From NCBI GenBank assembly GCA_963771505.1, contig CAVYTO010000001.1:1076417-1140416 (forward strand): a stretch of DNA of 64,000 nucleotides, read 5' to 3'. The notes under the pieces are model-generated. The model was not told the DNA's origin. It made no database searches and saw only the letters and a program-made list of their open reading frames with translations. Source of the DNA: JAJPHW01 sp963771505. GTDB taxonomy: Bacteria > Acidobacteriota > Terriglobia > Terriglobales > Acidobacteriaceae. Every line of letters begins with the position of its first letter. Position 1 is the first letter of the stretch. A program made the position numbers and the translations under genes. Shown one piece after another: positions 55,565-64,000 of the stretch.

Positions 55565-58366
55565 TTGCCTCCGAAAAAAACATTGCCCGACGCGGCCGCG
55601 CCAGAGGTTGTCAGAACCTCGCCTCCTCCTCGCCTTCCCGCCGACGCAATTTACCTGATGGACACGATGTCATTCATCTTCCGCGCTTATCACGCCATGG
55701 CGCGGCAGCGGGGGATGTCCACGAAAACCGGGTTGCCAACCGCTGCCGTGTACGTGTTCGTCAACATGTTGCGCAAGTTGCGGGATGATTTTTCACCGCG
55801 CTATCTTGCCGCTGTTTTCGATGTCGCTGCGCCGACGTTTCGCGATCAGCAGGCAAAAGCCTTCACCAGCGTTCGCCGTTTCGATTTGAAGACGCAGACA
55901 TTTCAGGAGCAGGCGTATCTCGGCTATAAGGCCAACCGCAGCGAGATGCCGGGGGATCTGGTGCCGCAGGTGCCGTACATCCGCCGCGCGCTCGAAGCTT
56001 ATCGAATCCCGATCATCGAACAGCAGAATTTCGAGGCGGACGATGTGATCGGCACTCTAGCCCGGCAAGCCGCGGACCAAGGCCGATGTGTGTATGTCGT
56101 TTCGAGCGATAAAGACATGATGCAGTTGGTCAACAAGAACGTTTTCATCCTCAATCCGCCGAAGGACAATTTGATTCTCGATGCGGCCAAGGTGGAAGAA
56201 GTTCTCGGGGTTCCTCCTGAGCGAGTGATTGACGTGATGGCGCTGCGCGGCGACGCGATCGACAACATTCCCGGAGCGCCCGGCATCGGCGACAAGGGCT
56301 CGGTGGATTTGATCCAGCGTTTCGGATCCGTCGAGGCAGCGTTGGAACGAGCCGGGGAAGTGGAAAGAAAAACCTACCGGGAATCGCTGCAGAATAATCG
56401 CGACAACATTCTGCTGAGCAAACAATTGGTGACAATCGATTGCCGCGTTCCCGTTGAACTGGATATCTCGGCGATGGAACTGGGAGAGCCGGATTCTGAC
56501 GCGCTTCGAGCGTTGTTCACCGAACTTGAATTCAATTCACTGCTCAAAGAGATTCTTCCCACTGAAGAAGTCACACAGACCAATTATGCCGAAGCTTCTT
56601 CTGCGATGGACGTGGAAAGAACGCTCGGCACATTGCGCGACGGCGCTGCTCTGGTGATCGCCGTGGATGCCGCCGAGGCGCCGTACGTGGAAGACGCTTC
56701 CGTGGAGGATACAGCGGAAGAGACGCAATCGCTTTTGCTTCCGTTGTCAGAACCAGAAGAGAAAGCGCCGCCCGAAGCCAAGCGGCCTCAGTTCGCCATT
56801 TCCGCCGCGCCGGGAACAGCTCTATCAATCGGAACCGACAGCCCGGAAGCGTATGCGCGAATGGTTAGCGTAATTGCGGACGATTCCATTCCGAAAACAA
56901 TTCACGACGCTAAGTCGGTTATGCACGTACTGGCGCGAAGTGGGATCGAGATCGGCGGCCTGGCTCACGATCCGATGCTTTACTCGTTTCTGATCGATCC
57001 CACTTCTTCATCCCACCGCATCGCCGACGTCGCCATGCGTAGATTCAATCTCAAGCTGAATGGCACATTGCCAGAATCGGCCGATCTTGCTGGAAGGCTA
57101 GCCACGGCGTTGCGCAGCGATGTGGAAGAAGCAGGGCTGCTGAAGACTTATGAAGATATCGATTTGCCCTTGGTTCCGGTGTTGGCGCGAATGGAACGGG
57201 CTGGGGTAAAAATCGACCGCCAGGTGCTGAATGCAATGTCGACGAGGCTCGAAACCGAGATCGCCGCGAAGGCGCGCGAAATATACGATCTTGCCGGGGT
57301 CGAGTTTAACGTAAATTCTCCAAAACAACTAGGTGACGTGCTCTTCAACCGGCTCGGCTTGCCCAAGCCGGTGAAATATGGGAAGGGACGGACGATTTCC
57401 ACTGCGGTCGACGTTTTGGAAGGACTCGCGGAAGCGCATGAAGTGCCGCGCAAAGTTCTCGATTATCGCCAGTTGAGCAAACTGAAATCGACTTATGTGG
57501 ATGCGCTTCCCGCGCTCTTGAATCCGGCCACGCAGCGGCTTCATACGACTTTCGGGCAGACTGGCGCGGCGACGGGCCGTCTCAACTCGACCAACCCTAA
57601 TTTGCAAAACATCCCAATCCGTACGGAATTGGGGAGAGAAATTCGCGCGGCGTTCACCGCGGAATCCGGGCATGTGTTGATGTCGGCGGATTACTCGCAA
57701 ATCGAATTACGGCTGCTCGCGCATTATTCGGGCGACGAACTCTTAGTCGAAGCGTACCGGCGTGGGGACGACATTCACACACTGACGGCTTCGCAGGTAT
57801 TCGGCGTTCCACCGCTGATGGTGACGCCCGATCATCGACGTCAGGCGAAGGTGGTCAACTTTGGAATTGTGTATGGATTATCTCCGTTCGGGCTGGCCCG
57901 CGATTTAGGAATCACTCCATCGGAGGGAAAGCAGTTCATCACCGCGTATTTCGAACGCTACGCCGGGGTGAGGAAGTTTATCGACGCAACGCTGGAAGAA
58001 GTGCGCCGCGAAGGCAAAGTGGAGACTTTGTTTGGGCGCATTCGGCCCATCCCCGACATCAACAGCAAGAACGCCAACCTTCGCGGATTCGCCGAACGTA
58101 CCGCCGTGAATACGCCATTGCAAGGCACAGCCGCGGATCTCATCAAGATCGCGATGATTCGCATCGATGCGGCGTTGCGAGAGCGCAAAATGAGATCACG
58201 CATGACTCTGCAAGTTCACGACGAACTCGTGTTCGAAGTTCCTGAGTTGGAGGTTGACGCCATGCGGACGCTGGTGCGCGAACACATGGAAAATGTGCAT
58301 CCGCAACTATCGGTGCCGCTGCTGGTGGAAATTGGAGTCGGGAAGAATTGGCGGGACATGGATTAA
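55565..58366 (+). CDS. polA: DNA polymerase I
   Basis: It fills gaps and removes RNA primers in replication and repair. The 933 residues start with a Pro/Ala-rich tail, a 5'-3' exonuclease (about 28-320, MDTMSFIFRAYH ... DNIPGAPGIGDKGS), a proofreading-like domain (about 345-540) and the polymerase. Motif A is DYSQIELRLLAHYSGD, motif B is RRQAKVVNFGIVYG and motif C is QVHDELVFEVPE. The proofreading domain has lost its acidic residues (DAAEAP at the DTE site, HDAKSV at the Asn/Asp site), so it likely lacks 3'-5' activity. TTG 55565 is a weakly supported start; the conserved part starts near residue 29. Confidence 0.93.
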   Translation: MPPKKTLPDAAAPEVVRTSPPPRLPADAIYLMDTMSFIFRAYHAMARQRGMSTKTGLPTAAVYVFVNMLRKLRDDFSPRYLAAVFDVAAPTFRDQQAKAFTSVRRFDLKTQTFQEQAYLGYKANRSEMPGDLVPQVPYIRRALEAYRIPIIEQQNFEADDVIGTLARQAADQGRCVYVVSSDKDMMQLVNKNVFILNPPKDNLILDAAKVEEVLGVPPERVIDVMALRGDAIDNIPGAPGIGDKGSVDLIQRFGSVEAALERAGEVERKTYRESLQNNRDNILLSKQLVTIDCRVPVELDISAMELGEPDSDALRALFTELEFNSLLKEILPTEEVTQTNYAEASSAMDVERTLGTLRDGAALVIAVDAAEAPYVEDASVEDTAEETQSLLLPLSEPEEKAPPEAKRPQFAISAAPGTALSIGTDSPEAYARMVSVIADDSIPKTIHDAKSVMHVLARSGIEIGGLAHDPMLYSFLIDPTSSSHRIADVAMRRFNLKLNGTLPESADLAGRLATALRSDVEEAGLLKTYEDIDLPLVPVLARMERAGVKIDRQVLNAMSTRLETEIAAKAREIYDLAGVEFNVNSPKQLGDVLFNRLGLPKPVKYGKGRTISTAVDVLEGLAEAHEVPRKVLDYRQLSKLKSTYVDALPALLNPATQRLHTTFGQTGAATGRLNSTNPNLQNIPIRTELGREIRAAFTAESGHVLMSADYSQIELRLLAHYSGDELLVEAYRRGDDIHTLTASQVFGVPPLMVTPDHRRQAKVVNFGIVYGLSPFGLARDLGITPSEGKQFITAYFERYAGVRKFIDATLEEVRREGKVETLFGRIRPIPDINSKNANLRGFAERTAVNTPLQGTAADLIKIAMIRIDAALRERKMRSRMTLQVHDELVFEVPELEVDAMRTLVREHMENVHPQLSVPLLVEIGVGKNWRDMD

Positions 58367-58372
58367 GCGCGA

Positions 58373-58558
58373 TCAGGTCTTTTCACCGCGCTCTGCTGCT
58401 TCCCGCATCATCCGCTTTGATCTGGCGACCGCGATTCTTCGTACTCGCAACATCTTTCGAAGAAAAACCGCGTAAACGAAGCCGACCAGCGTGAGCATGA
58501 CGAAGAACAAAAGCAAGAGGTTCCACAGCGACCCAAAATTTGTCAGGAAATTCTTCAT
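58373..58558 (-). CDS. Small single-span membrane protein
   Basis: The 61-residue protein has one transmembrane helix (about 11-35, WNLLLLFFVMLTLVGFVYAVFL) and a basic, Arg/Lys-rich cytoplasmic tail. No family is recognised. The start (ATG 58558, or TTG 58561) has no ribosome binding site. It is convergent with polA, 6 bases apart, and lies between polA and glmM. Confidence 0.5.
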   Translation of the reverse strand: MKNFLTNFGSLWNLLLLFFVMLTLVGFVYAVFLRKMLRVRRIAVARSKRMMREAAERGEKT

Positions 58559-58620
58559 CAAGGTGGCTTTGGAGGCCGGTTACGATCCAAGGGGTTCTTC
58601 GACTGTGCTTACCTTCGCTA

Positions 58621-58648
58621 TGCGCAGAAAAACTTCGCTATGAATGAC
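58621..58648. repeat. Dispersed intergenic repeat, copy 4
   Basis: On the minus strand GTCATTCATAGCGAAG then TTTTTCTGCGCA, close to the copy at 5760-5788. Confidence 0.5.
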
Positions 58649-58662
58649 TCGCGCTCTGAGCT

Positions 58663-60036
58663 TTATTGCGTTCCCAATTGCGCTTGGATTGCGTGCGCAA
58701 TACTTTCTGCGATTGCTTTTACTTTTTCCTGGGTCTCAGCTTCCACCATCACTCGCGCCAGCGCCTCGGTTCCGGAATAGCGCACAACGACGCGGCCGTT
58801 GTCGCTCAACTCGTTCTCAGCCGCGAGGATGGTCTGCTGAATTTCCGGGATACTGGCCAAGGGCATTTTTTCCCGCACTTTGACGTTGAGAATCGTTTGC
58901 GGGAAGACACGTAAATCCCCGACAAGGTCGGCGAGCGATCTCCCGGTTCTGGCCATCACTTCCATCACGCGCAGTGCGGTCAGCAATCCGTCACCGGCAG
59001 TCGCTTCTCCGTCGCGAAAAATAATGTGGCCGGATTGTTCGCCGCCGAGGATAGCGCCCGCTTTCTGCATCTCTTCGAGCACGTATTTATCGCCTACGTT
59101 TGCCCGAACCAGGCGAATTCCAGCGTCTCGCAAGGCAATTTCCAGGCCCATGTTCGACATGGTTGTGCCGACGACGGTCGCATTCGGCAATCCTCCCCGC
59201 TCTTTCATGTCTCGAGCCAGCAATAAGAGAACGCCGTCGCCGTTGATGACGCGCCCCTCCGCATCGCTGAAAAGCGCGCGGTCGGCGTCGCCGTCGAACG
59301 TCACTCCCAAGTCAAACTCGCCGCGCAAGGCGGCGATTGCCGCTGCAACTTCTTCGGGATGCAACGCGCCGCAGCGCTCGTTTATGTTTTTCCCATTGGG
59401 ATGGATATTGGAATAGGTCGCTTCCACGCCGCAATCATGGAAGAGTCCCGGGGCCTCGGCAGTCGCCGCTCCGTTCGCGCAATCGATAAGCACCCGAAGA
59501 TAGCTGAGGTCGGTATGAACGCTGGCCGCAAGCCACGCAACGTATGTGCGCCGCAATTTCTCTTCGCCCGGCAGGCTGTGAGCGTCGGAATGAGGGGACT
59601 CGATCGTTGGGCCGTTCAACTCGGCGAAGATCTCTTGCTCGATCGCCAGCTCCTCGGAGTCGGGAAGCTTAAATCCTGTCCCGGAGAAAACTTTGATCCC
59701 GTTATCAGTCCACGGATTGTGGGAAGCAGAAATCACCACGCCTGCGGAAAACTTTTGCGAACGCGCCAAAAAGGCGACTCCGGGAGTTGTGATCACTCCG
59801 GCGCTCGCGACTTCGCATGCCGCAGCTTCAAGGCCCTGCGTGACACGATCGGCAATCCAGGCGCTCGATTCGCGGGTGTCCTGCCCGATCACCACTCGCG
59901 GCTTTGCGTTATTCCGCTTGAGATCATGGCCGAGGGCCCGGCCGATTGCGAAGGTGCTTTCCGCAGTCAATGGGAATTCGCCCGCCACGCCGCGGATGCC
60001 GTCGGTGCCGAAGAGTTTTCGTTCTGAGATTGTCAT
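58663..60036 (-). CDS. glmM: Phosphoglucosamine mutase
   Basis: GlmM interconverts glucosamine 6- and 1-phosphate for peptidoglycan precursor synthesis. The 457 residues have LFGTDGIRG, the phosphoserine loop ISASHNPWTDNGIK (Ser105), the metal loop TFDGDADRALF and the sugar-binding GGEQSGH. The C-terminal domain ends RVMVEAETQEKV. It lies 35 bases after the YbbR-domain gene in the conserved cdaA-cdaR-glmM order. Confidence 0.95.
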   Translation of the reverse strand: MTISERKLFGTDGIRGVAGEFPLTAESTFAIGRALGHDLKRNNAKPRVVIGQDTRESSAWIADRVTQGLEAAACEVASAGVITTPGVAFLARSQKFSAGVVISASHNPWTDNGIKVFSGTGFKLPDSEELAIEQEIFAELNGPTIESPHSDAHSLPGEEKLRRTYVAWLAASVHTDLSYLRVLIDCANGAATAEAPGLFHDCGVEATYSNIHPNGKNINERCGALHPEEVAAAIAALRGEFDLGVTFDGDADRALFSDAEGRVINGDGVLLLLARDMKERGGLPNATVVGTTMSNMGLEIALRDAGIRLVRANVGDKYVLEEMQKAGAILGGEQSGHIIFRDGEATAGDGLLTALRVMEVMARTGRSLADLVGDLRVFPQTILNVKVREKMPLASIPEIQQTILAAENELSDNGRVVVRYSGTEALARVMVEAETQEKVKAIAESIAHAIQAQLGTQ

Positions 60037-60070
60037 GCAGAAAGGAAAGTGGATCCGCGGATGTGCCCGT

Positions 60071-60745
60071 CTAGCGATTGCCCTCCGAGGCCGCGGCCTT
60101 CTTCATCATAACTGTAATGCGGACTGGGTCGGAATTCATTACCTGAATAAGCGGGTCTGAAACGTATGCGTGGCGCACAAACTTGGCCTGGCCGGTAACT
60201 CCGCTTATGTCGACAGGGTCGGTGATTGCCGATTGCGCCGCGTCGGTGTGTTTTTTCGGTCCGCTGATGGAGATCATGGGAGGGTCGACCTGAATCCTGT
60301 CGATGGTGACTCCCGAAACCAGATTTCCTACGATCGCCGGCTTCACCGGAATTTGCCGGTTTGCGCGCGTGTCGAAAACAACGTGAACCTGGCTGGGGAC
60401 GATTTGTACAACTTCCAGTCCCATTGGCTTGCGAACCTGGCGGTCCGTGAGGTCAAACGTGCGTTCTCCTGGGTTCTCGATGTTCAGACTCACTTCCGCA
60501 TGAACATCTTCCGGGCCCAATTGATGGATCAAGCGCTCGGGCCCTCTGAGCCGCAGCATGGTTTTGAAGGCGTCGTCGGAACTGATTTCAAGGTTTTGCG
60601 GAATGTTGTGAAATTCAATCGGCACTTCGATGGCGATCTCGGCCACTGGATCGCGCTGTACGGCGACCCACAGCGCCACGGCGAAAACCAGCGAGATGAC
60701 TTTCAAACCGAAATTGTGCCAGACGTGACGGTGAATGAAATCCAT
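60071..60745 (-). CDS. cdaR: YbbR-domain regulator of diadenylate cyclase
   Basis: The 224-residue protein has one N-terminal membrane span (about 12-32, GLKVISLVFAVALWVAV) and two YbbR domains facing outward (about 35-110 and 115-215). CdaR is known to modulate CdaA. ATG 60745 is used; a longer frame to 61060 is shadow from cdaA. It starts 2 bases after the cdaA stop (60748), so the pair is coupled. Confidence 0.9.
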   Translation of the reverse strand: MDFIHRHVWHNFGLKVISLVFAVALWVAVQRDPVAEIAIEVPIEFHNIPQNLEISSDDAFKTMLRLRGPERLIHQLGPEDVHAEVSLNIENPGERTFDLTDRQVRKPMGLEVVQIVPSQVHVVFDTRANRQIPVKPAIVGNLVSGVTIDRIQVDPPMISISGPKKHTDAAQSAITDPVDISGVTGQAKFVRHAYVSDPLIQVMNSDPVRITVMMKKAAASEGNR

Positions 60746-60747
60746 GG

Positions 60748-61605
60748 CTAGGCGTCCGATCCGCGGGAATGTTCCCCGCCCGGTCGAACGGCGACTTGAT
60801 CCTCGGCGCCATTGGAAATTGGAGTCGGAAGCGCGGTTCTCGCCACGCTCTGCTGCACAAGTCGTCCCAGTCGAGCGCGCAACTGTTCGACGGAAACGTC
60901 GCGCTCGATTTTGCCTCCGATCGCCAGGCTGATGGTGCCAGTTTCTTCGGAGACGATCACCGCGATAGCGTCCGTCTCTTCCGTGACGCCGATGCCTGCG
61001 CGATGGCGTGTCCCGAGCTGCGTTGACAGCACCGGATTCATGGACAAAGGCAGGAAGCACGCGGCTGCGGCGATGCGGTCGCCTTGAACGATGGCTGCCC
61101 CGTCGTGGAGCGGGGCGCTGGGGCGGAAAATCGTAGCTAGCAAGTCGTAGGACAAGCGGGCGTCCATGGCGACTCCGCTTTCAATGTAGGTCCGCAAACC
61201 CACTTCGCGCTCGATCACGATCAGCGCGCCGGTCTGATTTTGCGAAAATAAATTTGCAGCCAAAACAATGTCGTCGTAAGCATCGGCTTCCGCAGCGCGC
61301 ACGCCACGCCAACTGATGCGGCGGCCAAGGCGGGCAAGGGCCTGGCGAATTTCAGGAGCGAAAACTACGATGATGGCAAACACGGCGTAGGGCAACAGCC
61401 GGCTGATGAGCCAGTTGAGCGTGGTCAGTTCGCCCATCCGGGAAAAGAAAAAGGCCACCGCAACGATGGCGAGGCCGACCAGCATTACGGCCGCACGCGT
61501 CCCGCGAACCAGCGACAGCAGCTCGTAAATAATGACCGCAACCAGCAGGATGTCGATGACCGAAGTCAACGTCAGATGCGGCCACGGTGCAGCGAAACGG
61601 TTCAC
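60748..61605 (-). CDS. cdaA: Diadenylate cyclase CdaA
   Basis: It makes cyclic di-AMP from two ATP. The 285 residues have three membrane spans (about 15-32, 37-54 and 67-86) and a DisA_N catalytic domain (about 105-245) with the DGA motif (168-170, LHDGAAIV) and RHR (200-202, GTRHRAGIG). Both motifs are intact, so it should be active. GTG start at 61605 with AGGGAGA upstream. The cdaA-cdaR-glmM order matches that of Firmicutes and links the second messenger to cell-wall sugar supply. Confidence 0.95.
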   Translation of the reverse strand: MNRFAAPWPHLTLTSVIDILLVAVIIYELLSLVRGTRAAVMLVGLAIVAVAFFFSRMGELTTLNWLISRLLPYAVFAIIVVFAPEIRQALARLGRRISWRGVRAAEADAYDDIVLAANLFSQNQTGALIVIEREVGLRTYIESGVAMDARLSYDLLATIFRPSAPLHDGAAIVQGDRIAAAACFLPLSMNPVLSTQLGTRHRAGIGVTEETDAIAVIVSEETGTISLAIGGKIERDVSVEQLRARLGRLVQQSVARTALPTPISNGAEDQVAVRPGGEHSRGSDA

Positions 61606-61702
61606 GCAAATGTCTCCCTAAAAAGCTGCGGGCATTTACTGCCCGCGGAAAACGGACTTGCAATTCCCCATAATACGACGGATGCGGAATCTTCACCGTC
61701 CG

Positions 61703-63064
61703 CTACTTGTTCACCACTGCTTTGAGGGTTCCGGTGGCGAGTCTCGCGGTAATGTTCTCTTTATCCTTCACCGTCGCCGCGTCTTTTACCAGAGAACCAG
61801 AGGAATCGAACACTAGCGCGTATCCCCGCTCAAGAATGGCCAAAGGAGACAGGGCCTTAACCTGCCCTTCGAGCTGATCGAGGCGACCTCGGCGGCGCAG
61901 TAAAACGGAGTGGGCGGCTGCCGCCATCGCGGCGACCTGCGCATTCAGCTCTTTATTTACGCCTTCGAGTATGCGGCGAACGTCGAAATGGCGAACGGCC
62001 GCCGATTGGGCTGCGAATCGCCGCTGTTTCGAGTCCAGAATCTGGCGCTGGGCTCGAGCCAAGCGATAACCGAGATCGTCGAGGCGCTGTTGCCGCCTAC
62101 CAATCAGCTCCATCATGCGCGCGAACGCGCCGTGCCGCGTCAGTTCCACCATTTTCTGGCGCGCCATCAGCAGTTCGTAGCGGACTGCCTTTTCCAGGCG
62201 GCGCTTCAGGGCGAAGGTCTGCTCTTCAATTTCCTGGCGCGACCGGATGACAAGTTCCGCCGCCGCCGAAGGTGTAGGCGCGCGAAGATCGGCCACGAAA
62301 TCGAGGATAGTGAAATCCGTTTCGTGCCCGACCGCTGAAATTATCGGAATCACCGACGCCGATGCGGTTCTCGCCAGACCTTCATGATTGAAGGCCGCCA
62401 GATCTTCCGCCGAACCGCCGCCGCGGGCCACGATGATCACGTCCACGCTGCCGGTGGAATTGAAGTGGCGAAGCCCGGCGATGACTTCCGCTGCTGCCAT
62501 CTCGCCTTGCACCTGCGCGGGATAAATCAGTACATTCGCGGCATCGTGACGCCGCCGCAGGATTTGCAGGATGTCGCGCAAGGCCGCAGCTTGCAGCGAA
62601 GTGATGATGCCAATGCGCGCGGGCAGCGCCGGAAGCGGCTTCTTTCTTTCGGCGTCGAACAGCCCTTCCGCCGCCAGCTTGGCTTTCAGTTGTTCGAAGG
62701 CGATTTGCAACGCGCCCGCGCCTTTGGGTTCGAGATATTCGACCGAAATTTGCAACTGTCCGCGATCTTCGTAAATCGTGACACGGCCGCGCGCGACCAC
62801 CTGCATCCCGTTCTCAGGACGGAACCGCAGCAACCGCGCCTGCGAGCGGAACATCACCGAGCTTAACTGCGCGTTCTGGTCTTTCAGGGTGAAGTAAAGA
62901 TGGCCGGAATCGTGGGCGCGAAAGTTGGAAATTTCGCCTTCTACCCACGCGTCGCCGTAGTCGGTCTCAATGTGCGTGCGCACCGCCGCGACCAGTTCGC
63001 GCACCGTCCACGTGCGGCGCTCGGGAGCGCGAAAGGCAAATCCCAATTGGTCGGGGAACGACAT
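61703..63064 (-). CDS. xseA: Exodeoxyribonuclease VII large subunit
   Basis: Exo VII degrades single-stranded DNA in both directions. The 453 residues start with an OB-fold (about 15-115, WVEGEISNFRAHDSGHLYFTLKD) and have the conserved central region (about 120-320) with PARIGIITSLQAAALRDI and VIIVARGGGSAEDL, followed by a coiled coil and a C-terminal segment. A TACACT box (63072-63077, minus strand) ends 7 bases before the ATG, so it is probably leaderless. xseB is not adjacent. Confidence 0.94.
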   Translation of the reverse strand: MSFPDQLGFAFRAPERRTWTVRELVAAVRTHIETDYGDAWVEGEISNFRAHDSGHLYFTLKDQNAQLSSVMFRSQARLLRFRPENGMQVVARGRVTIYEDRGQLQISVEYLEPKGAGALQIAFEQLKAKLAAEGLFDAERKKPLPALPARIGIITSLQAAALRDILQILRRRHDAANVLIYPAQVQGEMAAAEVIAGLRHFNSTGSVDVIIVARGGGSAEDLAAFNHEGLARTASASVIPIISAVGHETDFTILDFVADLRAPTPSAAAELVIRSRQEIEEQTFALKRRLEKAVRYELLMARQKMVELTRHGAFARMMELIGRRQQRLDDLGYRLARAQRQILDSKQRRFAAQSAAVRHFDVRRILEGVNKELNAQVAAMAAAAHSVLLRRRGRLDQLEGQVKALSPLAILERGYALVFDSSGSLVKDAATVKDKENITARLATGTLKAVVNK

Positions 63065-63071
63065 TCAGGCG

Positions 63072-63077
63072 AGTGTA
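63072..63077 (-). promoter_or_regulatory. -10 element TACACT, predicted leaderless start of xseA
   Basis: TACACT on the minus strand ends 7 bases before the ATG at 63064. No ribosome binding site fits. Confidence 0.35.
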
Positions 63078-63150
63078 TCAGGCGAGTTGTAAGTCGAGTT
63101 TTTAGGGCGCAGCAACGCTTCATCGAACGATTTCGTTCTTGTAAGTCTTG

Positions 63151-63178
63151 TCATTCCGAGCGAAGCGAGGAATCTGCT
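63151..63178. repeat. Dispersed intergenic repeat, copy 5
   Basis: TCATTCCGAGCGAAGCGAGG then AATCTGCT. Best-conserved copy of the family, lying between xseA and the DUF2905 gene. Confidence 0.55.
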
Positions 63179-63204
63179 TCTTGCACACAGCGAGGGAACT
63201 CCCG

Positions 63205-63423
63205 CTACTTCCGCCCAATCAAATACAACACCAGCGAAAGCACTACACTCACCACGATCGAGGTCGCCAGCGGAAAATAGACCGTAGAATTTTTGCCGCG
63301 ATAAACGATGTCCCCGGGCAATTTTCCGAGCGGAATGCCGGACTTGCCGAGCAGCATCAATCCAAGGCCAGCGACAAGTAAGATAGCGCCAATCCAGACG
63401 AGGATTTTGCCGACGTCAGCCAT
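63205..63423 (-). CDS. DUF2905 family small membrane protein
   Basis: The 72-residue protein has two membrane spans (about 5-22 and 48-68) flanking the conserved GKLPGDIVYRGKNSTVYFPL segment of the DUF2905 family. Function unknown. ATG 63423 is used because the family start begins there; a longer frame to 63468 is unlikely. A TACACT box (63430-63435, minus strand) ends 6 bases before it, so the message is probably leaderless. Confidence 0.82.
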   Translation of the reverse strand: MADVGKILVWIGAILLVAGLGLMLLGKSGIPLGKLPGDIVYRGKNSTVYFPLATSIVVSVVLSLVLYLIGRK

Positions 63424-63468
63424 GCTAGTAGTGTAGAGGTTGATCCGTGTCCGGTGGACAAAGTTCAT

Positions 63469-64000
63469 GGAGAGGCGAGTCGAAGCACCCTCTCCTCACC
63501 GAAAGCGACAGGAATGGTGGCGGTTTATAATTCCCGAATGGGAGCGAAGATCGGCAACAAGCAATAATAATTTGCGTTACCGCCGATTCATCTGGTATAA
63601 ACAAACAGTCGAGAGCATTTGTGTGGCTGGCTGGACGTTTTATGAAACTCTCGTCGCTCGTCCAGCATCTAGTCGAGAACAGGGAAATCCTGCTAAGATA
63701 TTAGTAAGTTAACTCCGGCCACGGAGTTTGAATTCGGGGACAGAGTGCTCCGAAGGGTTTAGCGCATTAATCGCAAAAACCTCCAAGTGATCTTTTATCA
63801 AGTGAAGAGTCTTCCTTGCGCGCTTGCGCGAAGTTTTGCGCTTTTTGGGCGGGCCGGGGAGATTGATTGTTTGCGCGTGCGCATTCGGGATGAACTGGGT
63901 TCGATTCCGGGAAAATGTGAATAAGCGGTGGAAATCCTGTGTGGATACCGGGGTTGACATGGCGCTAGCAGAACGATAGCTTAGACACTCTTCTCTGTCA
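63469..64000. other. Right-edge region without a confident gene
   Basis: About 530 bases with two short open frames (63440-63712 plus, 63709-63960 minus) that have neither ribosome binding sites nor recognisable composition. It may be the upstream region of a gene beyond the window edge. Confidence 0.4.
63954..63982 (+). promoter_or_regulatory. Possible sigma-70 promoter at the right edge
   Basis: A perfect TTGACA (63954-63959) is followed 17 bases later by TAGCTT (63977-63982), a weak -10. It points rightward to a gene outside the window. Confidence 0.3.

Noticed and set aside
59359..60027. Plus-strand ORF opposite glmM
   Set aside because: Shadow frame of glmM.
63440..63712. Plus-strand 90-codon ORF near the right edge
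   Set aside because: Starts with TTG, has no ribosome binding site, odd Trp/Arg/Ser composition, and overlaps the DUF2905 start region.
63709..63960. Minus-strand 83-codon ORF near the right edge
   Set aside because: No ribosome binding site or family; overlaps a possible promoter; cannot be told from chance.

Overview
The window looks like a chromosomal segment of an Acidobacteriota genome, most likely a Koribacter/Terriglobia-type soil acidobacterium. This is inferred from protein character, not from a search. The signs are moderate-to-high GC, a Ser/Thr kinase fused to PD40 propeller repeats, an ECF sigma / HEAT-type anti-sigma / DUF4097 / PDZ cluster, a TonB receptor with a carboxypeptidase-regulatory-like N-terminus, and many large secreted beta-propeller proteins. 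There is no phage, insertion sequence, CRISPR array or conjugation gene.

Layout. 0-5 kb: the tail of an unknown gene, a C-terminal-processing-protease homologue that lacks its catalytic dyad, a class A penicillin-binding protein, and a glutamine-amidotransferase-like hydrolase with a small membrane protein. 5-11 kb: a housekeeping block of ispE (frameshifted), tRNA-Gln, prs, rplY, pth, rpsF, rpsR and rplI. 11-15 kb: the ECF sigma, anti-sigma, DUF4097 and PDZ envelope cluster. 15-19 kb: a GAF-GAF-GGDEF protein and recG. 18.9-22.7 kb: a multicopper oxidase and a phosphoesterase, both broken by many one-base indels packed into about 1.4 kb. 22.9-25.8 kb: a Crp/Fnr regulator and two divergent tandem-Usp genes with two Crp/Fnr-like palindromes between them. 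25.9-35 kb: selA, DUF488, an MCE protein, lipA, a PepSY-like protein, a PilZ protein, fabF with two acyl carrier proteins, dtd and folP. 35-43 kb: an HpcH aldolase, a secreted sialidase-like protein, a lone OppD-type ATPase, a phosphoesterase, a fused RNase H, an FN3 protein and a secreted HExxE protein. 43-50 kb: a 17-codon Lys/Ala gene with its own promoter and terminator, a MerR regulator, a Ser/Thr kinase preceded by a broken copy of a kinase start, a cobalamin riboswitch with a BtuB-like receptor, and a class II aldolase. 50-58 kb: two large secreted proteins, queA, cysteine dioxygenase, DUF4242 and polA. 58-63.5 kb: the conserved cdaA-cdaR-glmM cyclic-di-AMP / cell-wall cluster, xseA and DUF2905. 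The last 530 bases hold no convincing gene.

Two patterns cut across the window. First, at least ten genes carry a TANNNT-type -10 hexamer that ends only 6-8 bases before the start codon, with no Shine-Dalgarno sequence. This suggests that leaderless or near-leaderless transcripts are common here. Second, a GTCAT..GAGCGAAG..type dispersed repeat occurs five times in intergenic spaces. The likeliest novel pieces are the 17-residue Lys/Ala mini-gene, the catalytically dead S41 homologue beside a PBP, the Crp/Fnr-Usp regulatory triad, and the RNase H fusion.
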